NCBI GenBank assembly: GCA_963082875.1
Contig: OY720098.1
Location: forward strand, 10,726,001 to 10,790,000
Direction of reading: 5' to 3'
Source of the DNA: Corella eumyota
Taxonomy: Eukaryota; Chordata; Ascidiacea; Phlebobranchia; Corellidae
DNA: 64,000 nucleotides
This document shows, piece after piece, positions 13,101-28,100 of the stretch; the stretch's first letter is position 1, and each line of letters begins with the position of its first letter. The notes beneath the pieces were generated by a model. The model ran no database searches, was not told where the DNA came from, and was given only the letters and a program-made list of their open reading frames with translations. The position numbers were made by a program, and so were the translations under genes.

Positions 13101-16100
13101 GCCACGTTATGAAAGGCATAAAGTGGTTTAAATTCTCAGACCCTTAAGAGCAAAATCGAGACTTGTGCGTTTTGCTATGAAAACAAAGTCCAACAAAAAT
13201 GGTGACACTTTCTTTCTGCGCCCGAAAAGTCAATATTAAGCAAAAGCGCAGAGTCTATTTATATCGAGTTATTGGTTTGAGTGCCAACGGTATGGTACGT
13301 GCGATATACAAGGTTTTAAATGTAAAGTTGACTTTATTTGACCTTAATCCAAATAACGAATATTTTGACGTCATCATAAGTAAACTTTCTGTTTGACAAC
13401 TTTTTATTTTATTTGAGAGGATTGAATTTCAACGTGACAATGCGACCATAAATTATAAAGTTTTAATTTTTGGAATGCTTTCTTTTTTTGGTGTCGCTCG
13501 AGTAAATAATTAATAAGTTACAATGCAAATAAAACTTGCAAAGCGGATTTGCTTAATTTAAATGCAGGCTTTTTATAATATTTTAGGTATTATTGGTATT
13601 ATTCAGTAAGTAATAATCTGGTATTATTCAGTGTTTCATTTCAAAACAAGCTAAATATTTATACCAATAAAAAACATCTCTTTTTTGTAAACAATTTTCT
13701 GCCAAAGAGCAATAAGTAATATTTCAGGAATTGTTTTAAAACATAAGCATTCAGTAATTTTTTACAAAAAAAATAAATAAAATGTTCACCTTCATCCGGG
13801 ATCTTATGATTCGGGCATCGTGTGACGACATCAGTCACGTGATCGGGTCGTTTGAAAACAGGAATTGCTCGAACTATGCAGTTCATTTGTGGAAATCTGT
13901 CGCATTTGAATCGAATTGGACAAGTTACGTTCATCTTCACAAACAACTTGTTGAGAGTATGCGAATACTGAAAGAAAAATATATTTTAATTTTTTTTTAT
14001 AATAGAACAGCTGGCATATTAATATTACAACTATTAACTAATTAAGCAATTAATTTTAATATCAAATTGATAAACAATAAAAGACCCAAAAAGATAAACT
14101 AATTAAACTAAGACTCGATAAAGGGATACTATTTACAAATAATAATTTATATTATTTTTTTCTTATCGGGTTGCAATGATAGTAAATAGTAAGTAGGACA
14201 ACGAAGATTATGTTCATGGTCGAATACACAACACACTACAGGCGCACTTATCTTCTGTAAACAACCGCAAAAGCGTGCACAACGCATCGCTAAAACCTCA
14301 ACTTAATATAAGACATCGTTGTTATGACATTTACGCAGCCGTTGGAGAAGTCAAAGAAACTTCAAGCCAGAAGTTTTTCAAAATTTGAGGTATTATTCAA
14401 CACAATGGACCCCAAGCACACGCGAATTATATCACGATGTGTTAAGTTATTGGCCCTCGAAAAAACGAAGGACATGTGAATAAACATTGGGGTTTATTGG
14501 ATAGGGAGAAATCTATTAACGGATATAGAGGATTTAGTTATTTAAATCATTAAATCCTGTAGGAACTGATATTAAATTATTTTTCTACAAACGCACAGTT
14601 TATTAAATAAAGTAAAAGCCATTAGCCCGAAAACACCAATATAATTTATAAAGGCCAGACAGAATAAACAACAATTTTTAAAAAACTTCGAATTTCATAA
14701 TTTTGACACGCCGTGTAATAGACGTTGTACCAACCAACGGCGCCTTATTTTTTTCTTAATTTGCAACATTTAAACAATACACAACACAATTACTACATTA
14801 ACAATGAAGGTGCCTGCGTGAATCACCTGGATTAGCAGTTAGCCGTGCTGGGCAACATAAAAGCCTGAAATCCGAGGGTGGTAGGACTAACGAATCGACT
14901 GCGGGGGCCTATCGAAATAAGCCCAGATTTTATTGTTCGTGAAAATCGAATTTAACGCTCGGGCCCTTTAAACGAAGACCACAGGAGGCGCCAGTCGATG
15001 AATGATGTCATAGACGGACATATGACTTTGAATGACGTGTAGGGAGTTTAAAAAAGTTCGTTGTGGCCAACGGGTTTTAAAATTAGTTATTTTTAAATTT
15101 ATTATTTCATTTCATGAAAATGTTTTTAAAAACCTGACTTTGATATTTTGTTGAGTTAAGGATTTGATGTTTTATTATTTTTGGTGGATTTACCATAGCT
15201 TAATACGAAGATTTAGAGCTTTGTTGGGTTTTGCGAAACAATATTACATTTCAAGCTATTACAAACAAATCTAAATTGAACGAAATGGTTTTTAAATGTC
15301 GGCTTATAAATCACAACAAACGATATTTGCTTTGAAGAGACCGACAGACGATTTTGGAAAACTAAAAAGCGCGCAAAAAAAAACAACAACTTTTAAAACC
15401 CAAAAAAATCGCCATTGCAAAAAAATTAAAAAAAAAATGTATAAAATTTAATTCAAGACGAAAATTATAACGCAACTATCCTTAAACCCGTTATTTAATT
15501 TTTTAAATATCAGTAATTTAATAAGTTCAGCACTTTTTTGAAAAAGAGGCCCAGACAGTATTGACCATTGCGATTACCACTGCAGAAGTGTGCTTTTATG
15601 ACAAAACAATCAATTTAAGCCACTCCATCGTGCATCTGAGCGTAAATCTGGTTATCATTTCATCAAAATAGCATCTCAAGAGCACGGGCAAGTTTCGGAG
15701 CACAAAGAATTAATCGAAATATTAAGTTATTGCTTGGTTTATTCTTCAAGCGGTGCACATGAAAGAATAATCTGAGGTTGTATTTGGTTGGGTTTGAACT
15801 TGCCGCAAAAATTCGGGAATCGAAATTTGCCGAAAATTTAGACAACTCAAAATTACCAACAATTAAATTTGAAAAAAATGGTTCGAACAAAATAAAATTT
15901 AATTTTAAAATTATTTATGTAATTAAAATTTGAATTTTACCGTGTATTGTGCACTTTTCGGTGCAGATTCGGTTGGTTCTCCAAAGTTGATGTTAAAGTT
16001 ATAATCTCCAGGGTAATCAGTACTAAAATAAAAAAAATATAAAAATAAAAAATATTTAAAAATAACAAAAATTAAATAGTGTTTACATTATTTTAGACTT

Positions 16101-19100
16101 AAAAACACATAAAAACTAAAAATAATAGCAAACAACAACAGAATAGAAACCAAAAATAAATAAACATAAAAATATGTATTCTAAACTCCTTATAAACGTG
16201 AGTTTTGTAGGGAGAAAAAATTAAACAAAATGTGAATTATTTTGTTATGAAAATACTTTAGCTCAAAAAAAGATCACCATACAATTGAAATCATGTTATT
16301 ACAAAATGGATTCCAGTTTTTTTTTTGAATGAAAATAACAGAGAACAGTCATATAGTTGTTGTTATAAGAAAGTAGACAACGGAAAGGCACAAAAGTACG
16401 ATACAATAAAACTTCCTTTTCCATATTGGAATAACACTGATTTGTTGAACGATAAATTCAAAATTTTAAACCAAGGGAAAATTATGAAATTTTCTTTCTA
16501 ATATATTTTGAAAAAAATCTTAAAATATTTTTTATAAGTACAAAATTTTCACAATAATTTTCTTGCTTTTAAATTTTTAAATGCATTCCTTTTTTAGGGT
16601 AATTAGAATTTAAACGTGTGATGTTTTATTTTATTGTGTATTTAAAATTTTTTGCGGTTAAAGTCGCCCATAACTTTCGTCACTTACGTCACTGCTGACG
16701 TCAGGATTTAAAGATATTAAAACCCTACATGAGTCATAAAATTTTCAAAAAAAAGTTTTTAAAGGTGGTAGAAAACGGTTATTCAACATTTAAATAGAAA
16801 TCATGTAACTTAAAAATGACCTTATATTGACACTTAAGTTTTGTTTAAATTAAAGATAATACACAAACGCAAATAAACGTTGGCCTACAGGTGTGGGACT
16901 GTGTGTATAATTATAAGTTAAATACGGACTTCGCACTTTTCAACCGTCTAAACAGTAATTGGAATTCAAATGACGATAATTAATAATTTTATTTTAAAAT
17001 TTTAACTTCGGAAATTATAAATTTCTATTCATTTAGGATCAAAAAAATTAAATGCCGTTTTTTTCCACAAAACTCAACACAATTTTTTTTTGTGATTACA
17101 TTTTTTTGAACGCACCGCTTATTTTTATTTACACATAAAAATGACTAATTTATATTTATTTAAAATGGTAAACCAAATATGCCTCAAATTCCCCAATCAG
17201 ACGAGCAAAAATAGAAATTTTAAAAAAGCAGTTAACTTTAAGCTCCTTTCAATAATTTTTTAAACCCATTTAAAGGAATAATAGTAATCATTAAAAATCC
17301 AAAAAAGAATAAGAATAAAATATTACCACATTAAAGAGTTAATAAAATTTTATTTTAATAGTATTAAAAAGCATTATTGTTAAAAATTTCTAAAATTTTT
17401 AACTACAAAAAACAAGCAGGGCATAATGTTATGGAGATTTGCATTTAACAGCGCATAGCTTACGAGAGCTCTAGACAATAAAAGATCGGGTTTTGTAATT
17501 TAAAAGGCGGAATTCGAGTCGTTAAAGAATGGAAAAGAATTTTAAAAAGGGCACGAAGTTGCCATCACAATTTAAAAACAAGCATATACTCCAGCTAGCA
17601 TTTTACTTTTGATGACAATAATACAAAGCCGTTGCCCAGGATTTTAAAGAATTTAAAAACAAAAAAAAAAAAAATCTTTTTAAAACAACAATTAATTTAC
17701 TAAAACTTTTTTTTTTTGTTATTTCCATTTTTTTATTAGTCATCAAAAAAGTTCATATTTATTTTCGAAATTCGTCGTCCGTTGTAAGTCGGCAAATAAA
17801 AAGCGCTTTGTAATACGGCAATACCTTTCCAATACCGCTTTGTGTTATGAGCAAATAGGAAAGGCAAATAGGTTCAAATTTGTTCTATAGCAACTGTGTT
17901 TAAGACAGACAAATGTAATTTACGAGCGAAATGTGATCGGGTAACGCCTTTTTGGAGTTTAAAAAATTAAAGTTTTTTTTGTTTGTAGTTGAATGAAAAT
18001 ATGATTGATCGGGTCACATAGAAATATGTTTATTGGCGTTTTTTGTTAAATAATATAGGTTTTACTCACACATATAGGTTTAACATTGTATTACTTAGCA
18101 GTTTAACTAAATTTTATTTAAATGCATACTTCATAAAATAATATTAAAATTAATTTTTCAATCTTAAATTATTAACTATTGCAATTTTTTTTCCTATTAC
18201 AATTTTCTTCTGTTAAAAAAGATTCCAAGCAAAAAATATTTTTTTAATTCTCCCAAAGATAAAAACGTTCAACACACAGCGAGTATTTAATTTTTAAATA
18301 CGTCAAGCTGTGGTCGTTATCAGAAAACACTTCAGAAAACAAGCAATTAGACTCTGATTACACAAGTAAAAGCGCAAACAATCTCACTTAACCCTATATA
18401 CACAACCAAATCTCAACCAAGTCAAGGTAGAAAAAGCCTTAAATTAATTTGATTGACAAGCTAAAAGAATGAAATTGTACGAAACGAAGTTGATATTGTT
18501 TGGTCACAGTTTTCGGCAATAAAATCAAAAAAATGACAATGAACAATCGAGAATTTGGTTTGGGCGATATGTAAACAAAAGCTGTTTGTTAATACAATCA
18601 AAACAACACACCCTTACCGAAATTTAATTAAAAAAAGGTTGAAAAAATGTAAAACTATGTCACGTTCACAAAAATATTAATTTTTACGTTTTTTTTTCAA
18701 TATTTTTAAGTTTTGTTATAAAATTGTAAAAAAAACTTACTTTGGTGGGATCGAGGGTTTAGAATGGGGTGAAGTGGGGTAATCGTATCCCCCGCCTGGT
18801 GGACTTGGGGTAAAAGGGGAACTGTGAGCGCTGTTTGACCCATCTCCCCCGGCTTGAGGACTGGTTGACTGATACCCAACTGTGAGGTGTTGGGCTTGGA
18901 TGGTATTTGTGTGGTGGGGATGGTTGTTGTTTGTGGTGGATGGTGCGAGATTGGTCATGTTCACATGGTTCTAAAATTTTAATTTTGATTGGTTGAAATA
19001 AAAGCCAAATTTCATATTTACTTTTATAGCTATTTTTTTATTTTTAGTAATTTTAAGATATAAGCTAGACGGTTAATTAGTAGATTACTAAAACAATAAA

Positions 19101-22100
19101 AAGTGTTTTAAATACCTGTGAATTTATTTGTGGGGCCATATCGTAGGTCGGAATAGTGGTATAATTCGTCTGCAATAAAAATAACATTTAGTGATAATTC
19201 AGGTAACACTCCATACATGTGTTAAAATACAATTATTTAGCAACGAAAAAGTTATTAACATCTTCCCCTTTTATATTGCACGGGCCATTTACTGGTGGTG
19301 ATAGGTTATTTAGAATAAGTGTGTCACTTTCGGAAGTCTGGCGCGCGCCACTTTACAAAAACCAAATACAAAACCAGGCAAGCAGAACCCCCTAACGTCA
19401 TGCACACAGTGGGTTAAGCTAAATGAGCGTGGTTTGAGTGTAATTTTGGCTCGTTTTTGGCTGTTATTATGATAATTTGAGTATATTGACAGCTTTAAAT
19501 GGGCATCCGTTGCGTAGATTTGGAGCAAGATAATGTTATGATAAGATTTAATGGATTTTAGTATAGAAAGTTAAACCGTAAATCACTCAACGTTGGTTTG
19601 TTTTTATTTTTAACATAAACAACATGGTAAAAATATACAATCGTGGTAAGACCCAATAAAATTAACTAACAAGGGTTGCATTTAATAGTTAGACACATAT
19701 TAACTAATGCAATAATCTAATAATTAGCCTATAAGTAATACAAAATTTTGAAGTGTTTATTTTTTTAAAGGGAAAAATTAATTTACCTCTTCTAAATCGA
19801 AAAAAGTCGAATGAATATTAAAAGGTGGGAGTCGTTGGTCGTCCGGCATACACAATTTCATCATTTTTATAAATTAAATAAATAAAAACTTTTCTATTAT
19901 AAATAATTACTCTATCTACGAAGAAACAATTTTTCTTGAAAATTTCTATTTTTTAAAATCTATAATCTTGCTAAATTTTTTAAAATAATTAAAAATTTAA
20001 CTTAAATTCACAAAAAAGTAACCATTTGATTTTGTATGCTAAAATAGACGTTAATTCCTAAGCAAATTTATAAATCTGATATAGACCAAAACCACTAAGC
20101 CCTTTTTAACTGATGCTGTATATGACATACGCTTTTGAACTGTCGTCTGCCTTTTATGCCATTACAGAAGTTTAAATTAAAATGTCCTCGCGAGAGAGAA
20201 AAAGTTTTTGCTCTTTTCCAACGGTAGCTATATTATTAACGAACAAACGTACGAACAATGACATGGTTATGATTAAAACAAACACGGTCGCCGTAACAAT
20301 AACCGAAACGCGAAGACTTAAAAGAGAGAGTGCGGAATACAAAAGAGAGAAGTTGGAATAAGAAAAAAAGGAAATAATAACTTTGGAATGACGGAGAAAT
20401 TATACTAACAAAAAGTTTTTCAAAATATAAAATTATGGTCATCTTGGATTGAGATTATTTCTAACGTATTACTAGCAATGAATACATTTAACTCAGCTGG
20501 GGGTTAATCATAATATTTGTAAAGCTAAGCCCACAAACAATTCTATTGAAAGAAACGCGTCATAATTCGTAGTTGATATTAAAATTTAAACCATATTAAA
20601 GTCTAAATTCAAAAACATGCGATTCATCTTGATTGTGAAAAATATTTAAATAAAAATGTAATTTAACAAAATTTCAAAATTAAAAAAAATTGCATAAAAT
20701 TTTGTTATTTGAATGTTTTTTGTTTAAAATATGATAATGTCAAAAACAATAAAACTATAAGGTTCTGTGCCGAAATAACAATTAAATTGTTTTTAATTTC
20801 TAAAAAAACTTAGATTATTTAATTTTTCAGAGTGCTCTTTAACCCCACCTCGCGAACAATAAATTACATAAGCGATTAAAAAATTTAAAAAAATAATTTA
20901 CAACTTACTGATCGGAGCAAAACGGCTTTAAAATTTCTAATTTAATCTAAAAAAATATTATAAAAATGACATGGCGTTTTAATCCGACAAATTTATTTTG
21001 TGCCCTCCCCTTTAATTAAACATTCCCATTTCAAATGCCATGCCAATAGCACACAATATTTTGAAAAGAACGACCGTTCCCGAGTCAATATTAAACAAAG
21101 AATCGTCTACGTAATAACAGTCAGATTTTTAATAGTTAGCCAATGTGTAATCACCAGTTTAAATCCCGTTTAAAGACTCCCCTTAAAATATATGACGGCG
21201 TGTTTACTTTTAACAAACTATTTTCAACCAGGATTCAGATAAATCAAAAGCGAAAACAACTTTTGTTATATTATGTCTATAATTAATTCCGAATATTATA
21301 CATTAAGATTTTTTTAGCATATAAATATTCATATATAATTTAAAAACCTAAGATTTATTTCTAAAATAATAGATAAGTTACTTAAAAAAAGGCCAGTTTT
21401 GATTCAAATTTTGTTTTTAAACGGACTTACTTAGTTAAATTGAAATTGGTCACAAAGGTGACAGTGCCCTATTAAAAAGTTCATACTTAATGAACTCTGG
21501 TGACTTTTAAGGAAATACATTTCCTTTAATCAACACAAATGTTAAAATTATTCACTCGGCATTTAAAGTTTAAAAAACGTTGGGGTAATCATATTAATAC
21601 TTGGTCGGGGCGTCTCCTTTTGTTTACCTCCAACCGAACTTTCTCGATGAATTTACGACTACAAAACTCGATGATATTAGGATTTGATCACAAGGTAAAA
21701 CCTAAATCCGTCACGTGATATTGCGTCACAGAGTATACGACCGATGATCAAATAGTAGGGTACGGCGAATACCAGTTACTTTAAACCGTCGTCTCTCTCG
21801 TTTGAGTTTAAACTTTGCTGCAGATTTTTATTCGCATAGCAAGCCTTGTTTGCATTTTTTCATTTAACTTTTTTAAAATTTGGTATACAAAATGGTCCGT
21901 TGTTTAACATTTTTCAACATTAATTTTTTAACATTTATTTTTTACGTAATTTCTGACGAATCACTTTACAGTTTACGCCAAAAGTTGCAATATAGCAAAT
22001 TTGCCTCCTTGTTAGTTTAGGTGTTCATTTGTGACACATACCAGTAATCAAATTTTAGTACAAATGACATTTTATTTCGTATACCACGAACTAAATTAAA

Positions 22101-25100
22101 CAGTTTTTAAATTTGACCGCAATCGCAAAATTTTTTTATTCATAATACCCCATTCGATTTTTTTCACTTTATTAACAATATTGAAACTAAAAGATGTTAC
22201 TTATTTTATTTAAACTAAGTTTTTTTTTAACGCGTCGCAATTGCCAACTTAGCCCAAAACGCCATTTTGTTTTCTACTAAAACACTCGCTCTTAAGCAAG
22301 TCCGCAAAACGATTTTTTAGCTTTATCTACTTTGAATTTTTTTAAACGAAGTTGCTAAATTTTGTGTTTACACATTAAATTTTATTTTAAATTTAATATT
22401 TAAAAGAATTTTTTTTGTAATCTAAAAATATCTTATTGAATATAGTTCAGAAACATTTCTTTTTGAATTTGCTGAATTTCTGTTAAATAAAATTCTATAT
22501 TTTCTTACCGGTAAATTTCCCTGTTGTATTATTATTCCACTCATGTCCATCTTCATAAAATCTTTCGTATCCTTAACCATATACATATTCATTTTTTCAA
22601 TTTTGTTCTTTAGCTGTTCTTATTTTCCTTATTTTAAAGTTTTTTGTGAATATCCAAAACAATAATCCGTATATACTGTTTAGCAGATTGTTAATTAAAT
22701 CTTGCAATTCATTTATTATCGGCTTTAAATCACTTCTTTCTGTTCAATTTATCAATAAATATTGAAATTAACAGCTTAAAGTTTAATGTATGTTAGCTTT
22801 TTCTATGACTGATTTAACTAATTACTCCAATACATTTGAGTTTATCTTTCTTTATAAAATGGGCAGTTTATTTTAAAAATACTATCACTAATTTGTACTT
22901 TAATTTTCTTAAACATTTTTCTTTTTTGAACCCTTATTAGACACAATTATCAAGTTTTAGATATTTAACACCATTTAAAGGGCATTTTAACGTTTAGATA
23001 TCTTTTAAAACTAAATTTTCTTAAAACTTTTCCTGTCTTCCGATGCCTCTTTACTCGTAAAATAAATTTTCCTGACTAAGCCGAAATCTGTCAAAACAAC
23101 TCTAATTTGCTTTTTGCTTTTTTCCCTGCTTTCAGCCTCTGATCTCAAACTAGTTTCTTATTCAAGAGATTCGACAATAAATTCTCATCTCACTTTTCAA
23201 TGTTGTTGGCAACTCGCAATTTAACTTCATCTAATTTCCATACGGTGCTCCATACCAAACTCTTGTAACCTCCGCTTAGTATAAGAAAAGAAACTTAAAA
23301 AACGAACAAGCCGAAAAAAACGAGATAGCGTCCCCTGCCAACTGATTCGCGATTCAAAAGAATGCAATGAAAGAAACAAGCGCGTCTCGCCTTGTCCGCA
23401 AGTGGGCGCTGAGCGTCGGAGCAAACATGACGCGACAAGCCTCGACCTGCGACTCGGTCGTTTATTCTCGTATGCTTGTTTCGCGTGTGATTTAACATTC
23501 GCGGGTTCGTAAAAACCAAAACGGTTGGGTTTAAAAAAAATAAAAACAACTATACATAAGGCGTTGACAAACGCTGTAAGTACATGTACTACGTCATATT
23601 GCCCGAAATTTTGAAGTAGTTGGTTAAAATTTAAGCCTAGGTAATCAAAGTTAACTAAAATCAGAAAAATATTATCTCCTTTTATTGAAAGTTGTTAAAA
23701 TATTTACACTCATTCGTTAAATACCCATTCTCCTATAGCTTGTTAATGTTACCCTTGTAAAAATCTTATCTGTCTGCGCTTATACCAATGACATCCTCAC
23801 ATTACCCAGTCAGCTAACAAAGTAAAAGAGTAATAATCCACTTACCCATTTTATACCCATGTTCCAACGGATTTTTAATACACAATGATATGCGTATGTG
23901 TATTAATTGAATATGTGTTGTTTATTAACCTATCCTATTACATACGTTAACGCGTTATAATGAATCAGGGAGATGAAGAAACAAAGAAAAAAATAAGATT
24001 CCCAGATTGACAAAAAGATACCAACTCAGGTAATGTAATTTAAGATCTTAATTCCTTTGTATACTTCAGTAATACGATCTAAAAGTTAGCGAGACTATAT
24101 ACAGGAAAACACAACAAATGTTTTGTTAAAATATAAAAATCATTACGATCAAATAATGTATAGCTATTAATGGTTGTCGTAAACGTATTAACAATAGGAC
24201 ATAATAGTTATTAAATATCAAAAAACAATATATTTCCAACGGACTAATAAACCGTTGGTAATAATATTTTCAGATTTATTTTAAATGGTAATTCGATAAC
24301 AAAAATTCCCGAAATACGTTAACGATACGTGATATAATATTAATGATTAATGTAAAACTAATTATAGAAAATTAATATTAATTTTGACCCTGATTTTAAA
24401 TACTCAATATAATTTTTTGACGAGAAATTTTCAAGCATTAAACGTTTAGAATTTTTTAAGTTTAAATACTCAATATTTTAAAAATATTTTTTTCAGGTAT
24501 ACAAAACAAAAATACAAAAGCAAATATTTCCTGGTACTTTTCAATAAAATCCAATATAAACCCAGGATTAAAAGCAAAAGATTCATAAAGCAAAACACAA
24601 AAGAATACCCTCCGATTTTAGGAAAAATATTCAGGCGTGATTGGACTTGTAATATTTAAAGTTTTTACGACCTAATAAACAAACTGTTATATACCAACTT
24701 TCGTGTAATCGTAGCTATAATGTTAAACCTACTACGGGCCATTTAAATGTGTGTTCAAGGGACGAAAAAGAAACTTATGTTTAATATGTGCTGTAGTTCA
24801 CTTTACATGTCAGGCCAACGCGTGGTGGTTATTTACTACCTTTTACAGTTGTAAGTTGAACATTGTATATTAGGCTTTTATAACATAGTTATAATCTAAT
24901 AAAAGTACATTTTAGAGTAAATGATGGTTTAAGTAACCTGTTAATAAACACTATTTAGTTTCGCAATAACTCTCTCGTTTTTTTTTTACTAGAAAAAATG
25001 TCCTTCTTCTTTTTCTATCGTTTTTTAAGCACGTGATTGTTATTAACACGTGATCAAATTACGGTAAATCAAATACTGACTAAGAGGAAAAAGGTTTATT

Positions 25101-28100
25101 TTCTTCATATTGATTGTGTTTAAAAATTGACTTAGTATCTGAATTATCTATTATGTTTGTATAAAAAGTAATTCTTCGGAATGTATATGGACATTTTTAA
25201 CACTTTTTTTAGGTAAACTTTTGTAAATATTTAAAAACTTAATAACTGTGTACTTTATCTGATTCTTGCTAATTTTGTTACTACCACTAAAGTTAAAAAA
25301 AAATAAAATTATTAGGATGACCAATACACAATTGAAACATCAAAGTCAATGTATGACAATATTGCGTCCCTAAAATCACACTGAAAACCAAATAATAATT
25401 CTTATTAATATACAGTCTATTGATATGTTGTTTTTGGAGACGTGACAAGAGTAAAGATAAACTGTTTATTCGATCAATAAAGCCCTTAATTTACCCTTTG
25501 AACACAATAGTAAATTATTCAAACCCACAGTAAAACTGTTTAAGTGGATTCGTAAATTATAGGTGATTACGTCAGAGCCAGAACTAGATTTTTTCTTTAA
25601 TTTAAAAAAAATGTTATCCCCCTGTGATAAGGCTGACTTTACAGCCTAAACATAGGGTCACCTTTGTTGCCACGGCTGGGTCTTTAAATGACTTTACCCT
25701 TTTTGGATATTGTTAATCTTATTTGCCCGATAATTTATCTGCCGATCAATTTATAAATCAGTAGATGTGCATAGTGTGTATAGCGCCTTTTAAGGGGACG
25801 CTACAACAAACAGTGAGCATTGAACCATTGATCATGAGGTTTTGGGTTCGAGCGGCACTAAAGCCACACTGTTCGCCCTCGGCGTTTACATTTCCTTAAA
25901 CACGTCCCAATATCACATTCCCTCCCGATAAAAATACAAAAAACCTATTCCCTTCAAGGTATTCGGAGAATAGGAAGAAAAATAATTATGTCGTGAAGAT
26001 TTCAACTATTTTGCAGATTAAAGTTGCTACTACAAATTAACGATATTATTTTTTTTATTTTTAATTTAAATTAAAAAAATCCAAACCTCGTTGTTGCTCG
26101 CTCCGCTATTTTCTCCATGGTTATTTTCTTGTTGCTGCTGCTGCTGCTGCTGCTGTTGATTGTTATTGTTGGTATTGCTGTTGTTGTTGGCAATGTTTTG
26201 TTGTCCAGTAACCAACTCATGGTAGTCAGGAAAGACATTCAGAGAGTTTGGAATTTGTTCATTTGTGTCGTTGTAATTGAAAACCGGTTCAAGAGAAGCC
26301 AAGTCATTCCTGAAAACAAATAAATTATAAAGCTATTAATAAGCAAACTTTCAAAATAAATATATACAAAATTCTGCTATTAGCTTGTACAAATTTTATT
26401 AAAAATTAAAAAGGAAGTTATTGTAATTTTGACTGTTTACATATTTCTTATTTTTAAACGATAATCCCCAGTAAAAATAAAAACATGTACAATAGCATCC
26501 GTATATACAAACCTAAAATAGAAATTATAAGCGTAGCAATATTTATAAAAAGATAAAACCCAATTAAGCCATGGAACATAAACACGACATATCTTATTTA
26601 ATCTACAAAGTAAAAAATTTAATAAACATTAACATAAAAACAACCACATGTATAACGCATTTCCTCGCAGTACAAAGCGATAGGTTGTGTTTAGAATTAA
26701 AAGAACAAAGCAAAAACGCCGGCAATCGGGTAATATGCTGTCGAAAACATGAAAGTATTTTCACTTTGAAGTAGCGATGGGGCCGCCAAGTTGGTATCTT
26801 TCGAGTAAATACACTTACGTTATCGTTTACTCATTACCAACACCTGTATACGTTAGTCACGCGAGTGAGAGCATGTATACGTAAGAAGATATTAATTAAA
26901 CAAGGTGTTTCACGTTCTTAACGCGTTTTTTTTGTGTTTAAAATTAAAATAACGTACCAAGTAAATAAAAAAATATAATAATTTTTTTCCCATGCACATT
27001 TTTATTTAAACTTCTAGCCCTAAGTTTGAAAAAAAAACGGAGAATGAAATATAAATTAGGTGGGGCATAGTAGGGTGGGCTTATATATTTCCATCAAAAA
27101 AATTGTTATGATGCAAAAAAAAGCTAACAAAATTAAATTTTTAAGGTGTTTTTTACGACATCGTATATGATAAGCGCAAAAGTTAAAAACAAAACCGGCT
27201 AAATTGTCTAAAAATATAAAAAAACAACGTCTTTTTGCATTTTTTTTTATAAAAAGAACTATTACATCAAGAGTATAGACTGTAGAGACCACGTCTCTTT
27301 TTTAGTATGTGAAAATTCATAGATATTAAAACACACCTAATGCAAATTCGCACCTTTCTTAGACAAACTAACAAATATGCTTAATTAAAGAATGTGATTA
27401 TGTAATGTGTAATTTTACGCGTTTTAATTAAATGACCTTGCACGAAATGCGTGGGTGATACGACCATTTTTTGTTGTTGTTGAGCCAATATTATTGTATA
27501 CTCACTCCCGCTTATCAATGCAAATACGACTTAACGACTTGAATACAAATACAAAAAATCATAGAAACGTCTTAAAAAAAATAAAATATTTTTTATCAAC
27601 CCTAAATATATAAGGAAGTCCCGTTGGAAAAAAACACGGAAAAAAAACACGCATTTACAGTAATTTCGTCTTGAACATTACAAAATAATGTTAATTTTAA
27701 ACCTTTTATTTAATTTAAAGCAAAATTTACCTATGTTACATTACAAAGAATATAAAATGATGCGGGGGCGTTTTCATAAGTAAACGTATTGATTTTTAAC
27801 GCAAATTAAAAATTGATTCGCAAAATAAAAATGTATTTTTATTGCCCGCAACCAAGTAATTCCTGTCAAAATTTACGGTCAAATTTGAATATAAATTGCT
27901 AATATAACTTTGTGCAAAATTGCTGCAAACTATATTTCTATGTAAATTTAAAAATTGTAAGTTTTAATTGAAATTAAATGAACTTACCAAACACTTATAT
28001 CAGGTGACGATAACATGCCTACATCTAACTCTTGCATGATTCAACATATAAATACTACTTATTTCAAACACTTATCACGTCAATATAAATTACAAAAAAA

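Noticed and set aside
13199-13396. 65-codon plus ORF beginning [11 protein letters not shown]
   Set aside because: It lies in a p53-family intron, with no motif and no splice partners identified.
23227-23549. Two overlapping minus-strand ORFs in the GC-richer island
   Set aside because: No recognisable domain; frames probably stay open because of base composition. Treated as regulatory DNA.
26117-26323. Plus-strand ORF rich in Leu and Val
   Set aside because: Antisense shadow of the CAG-rich p53-family activation exon.
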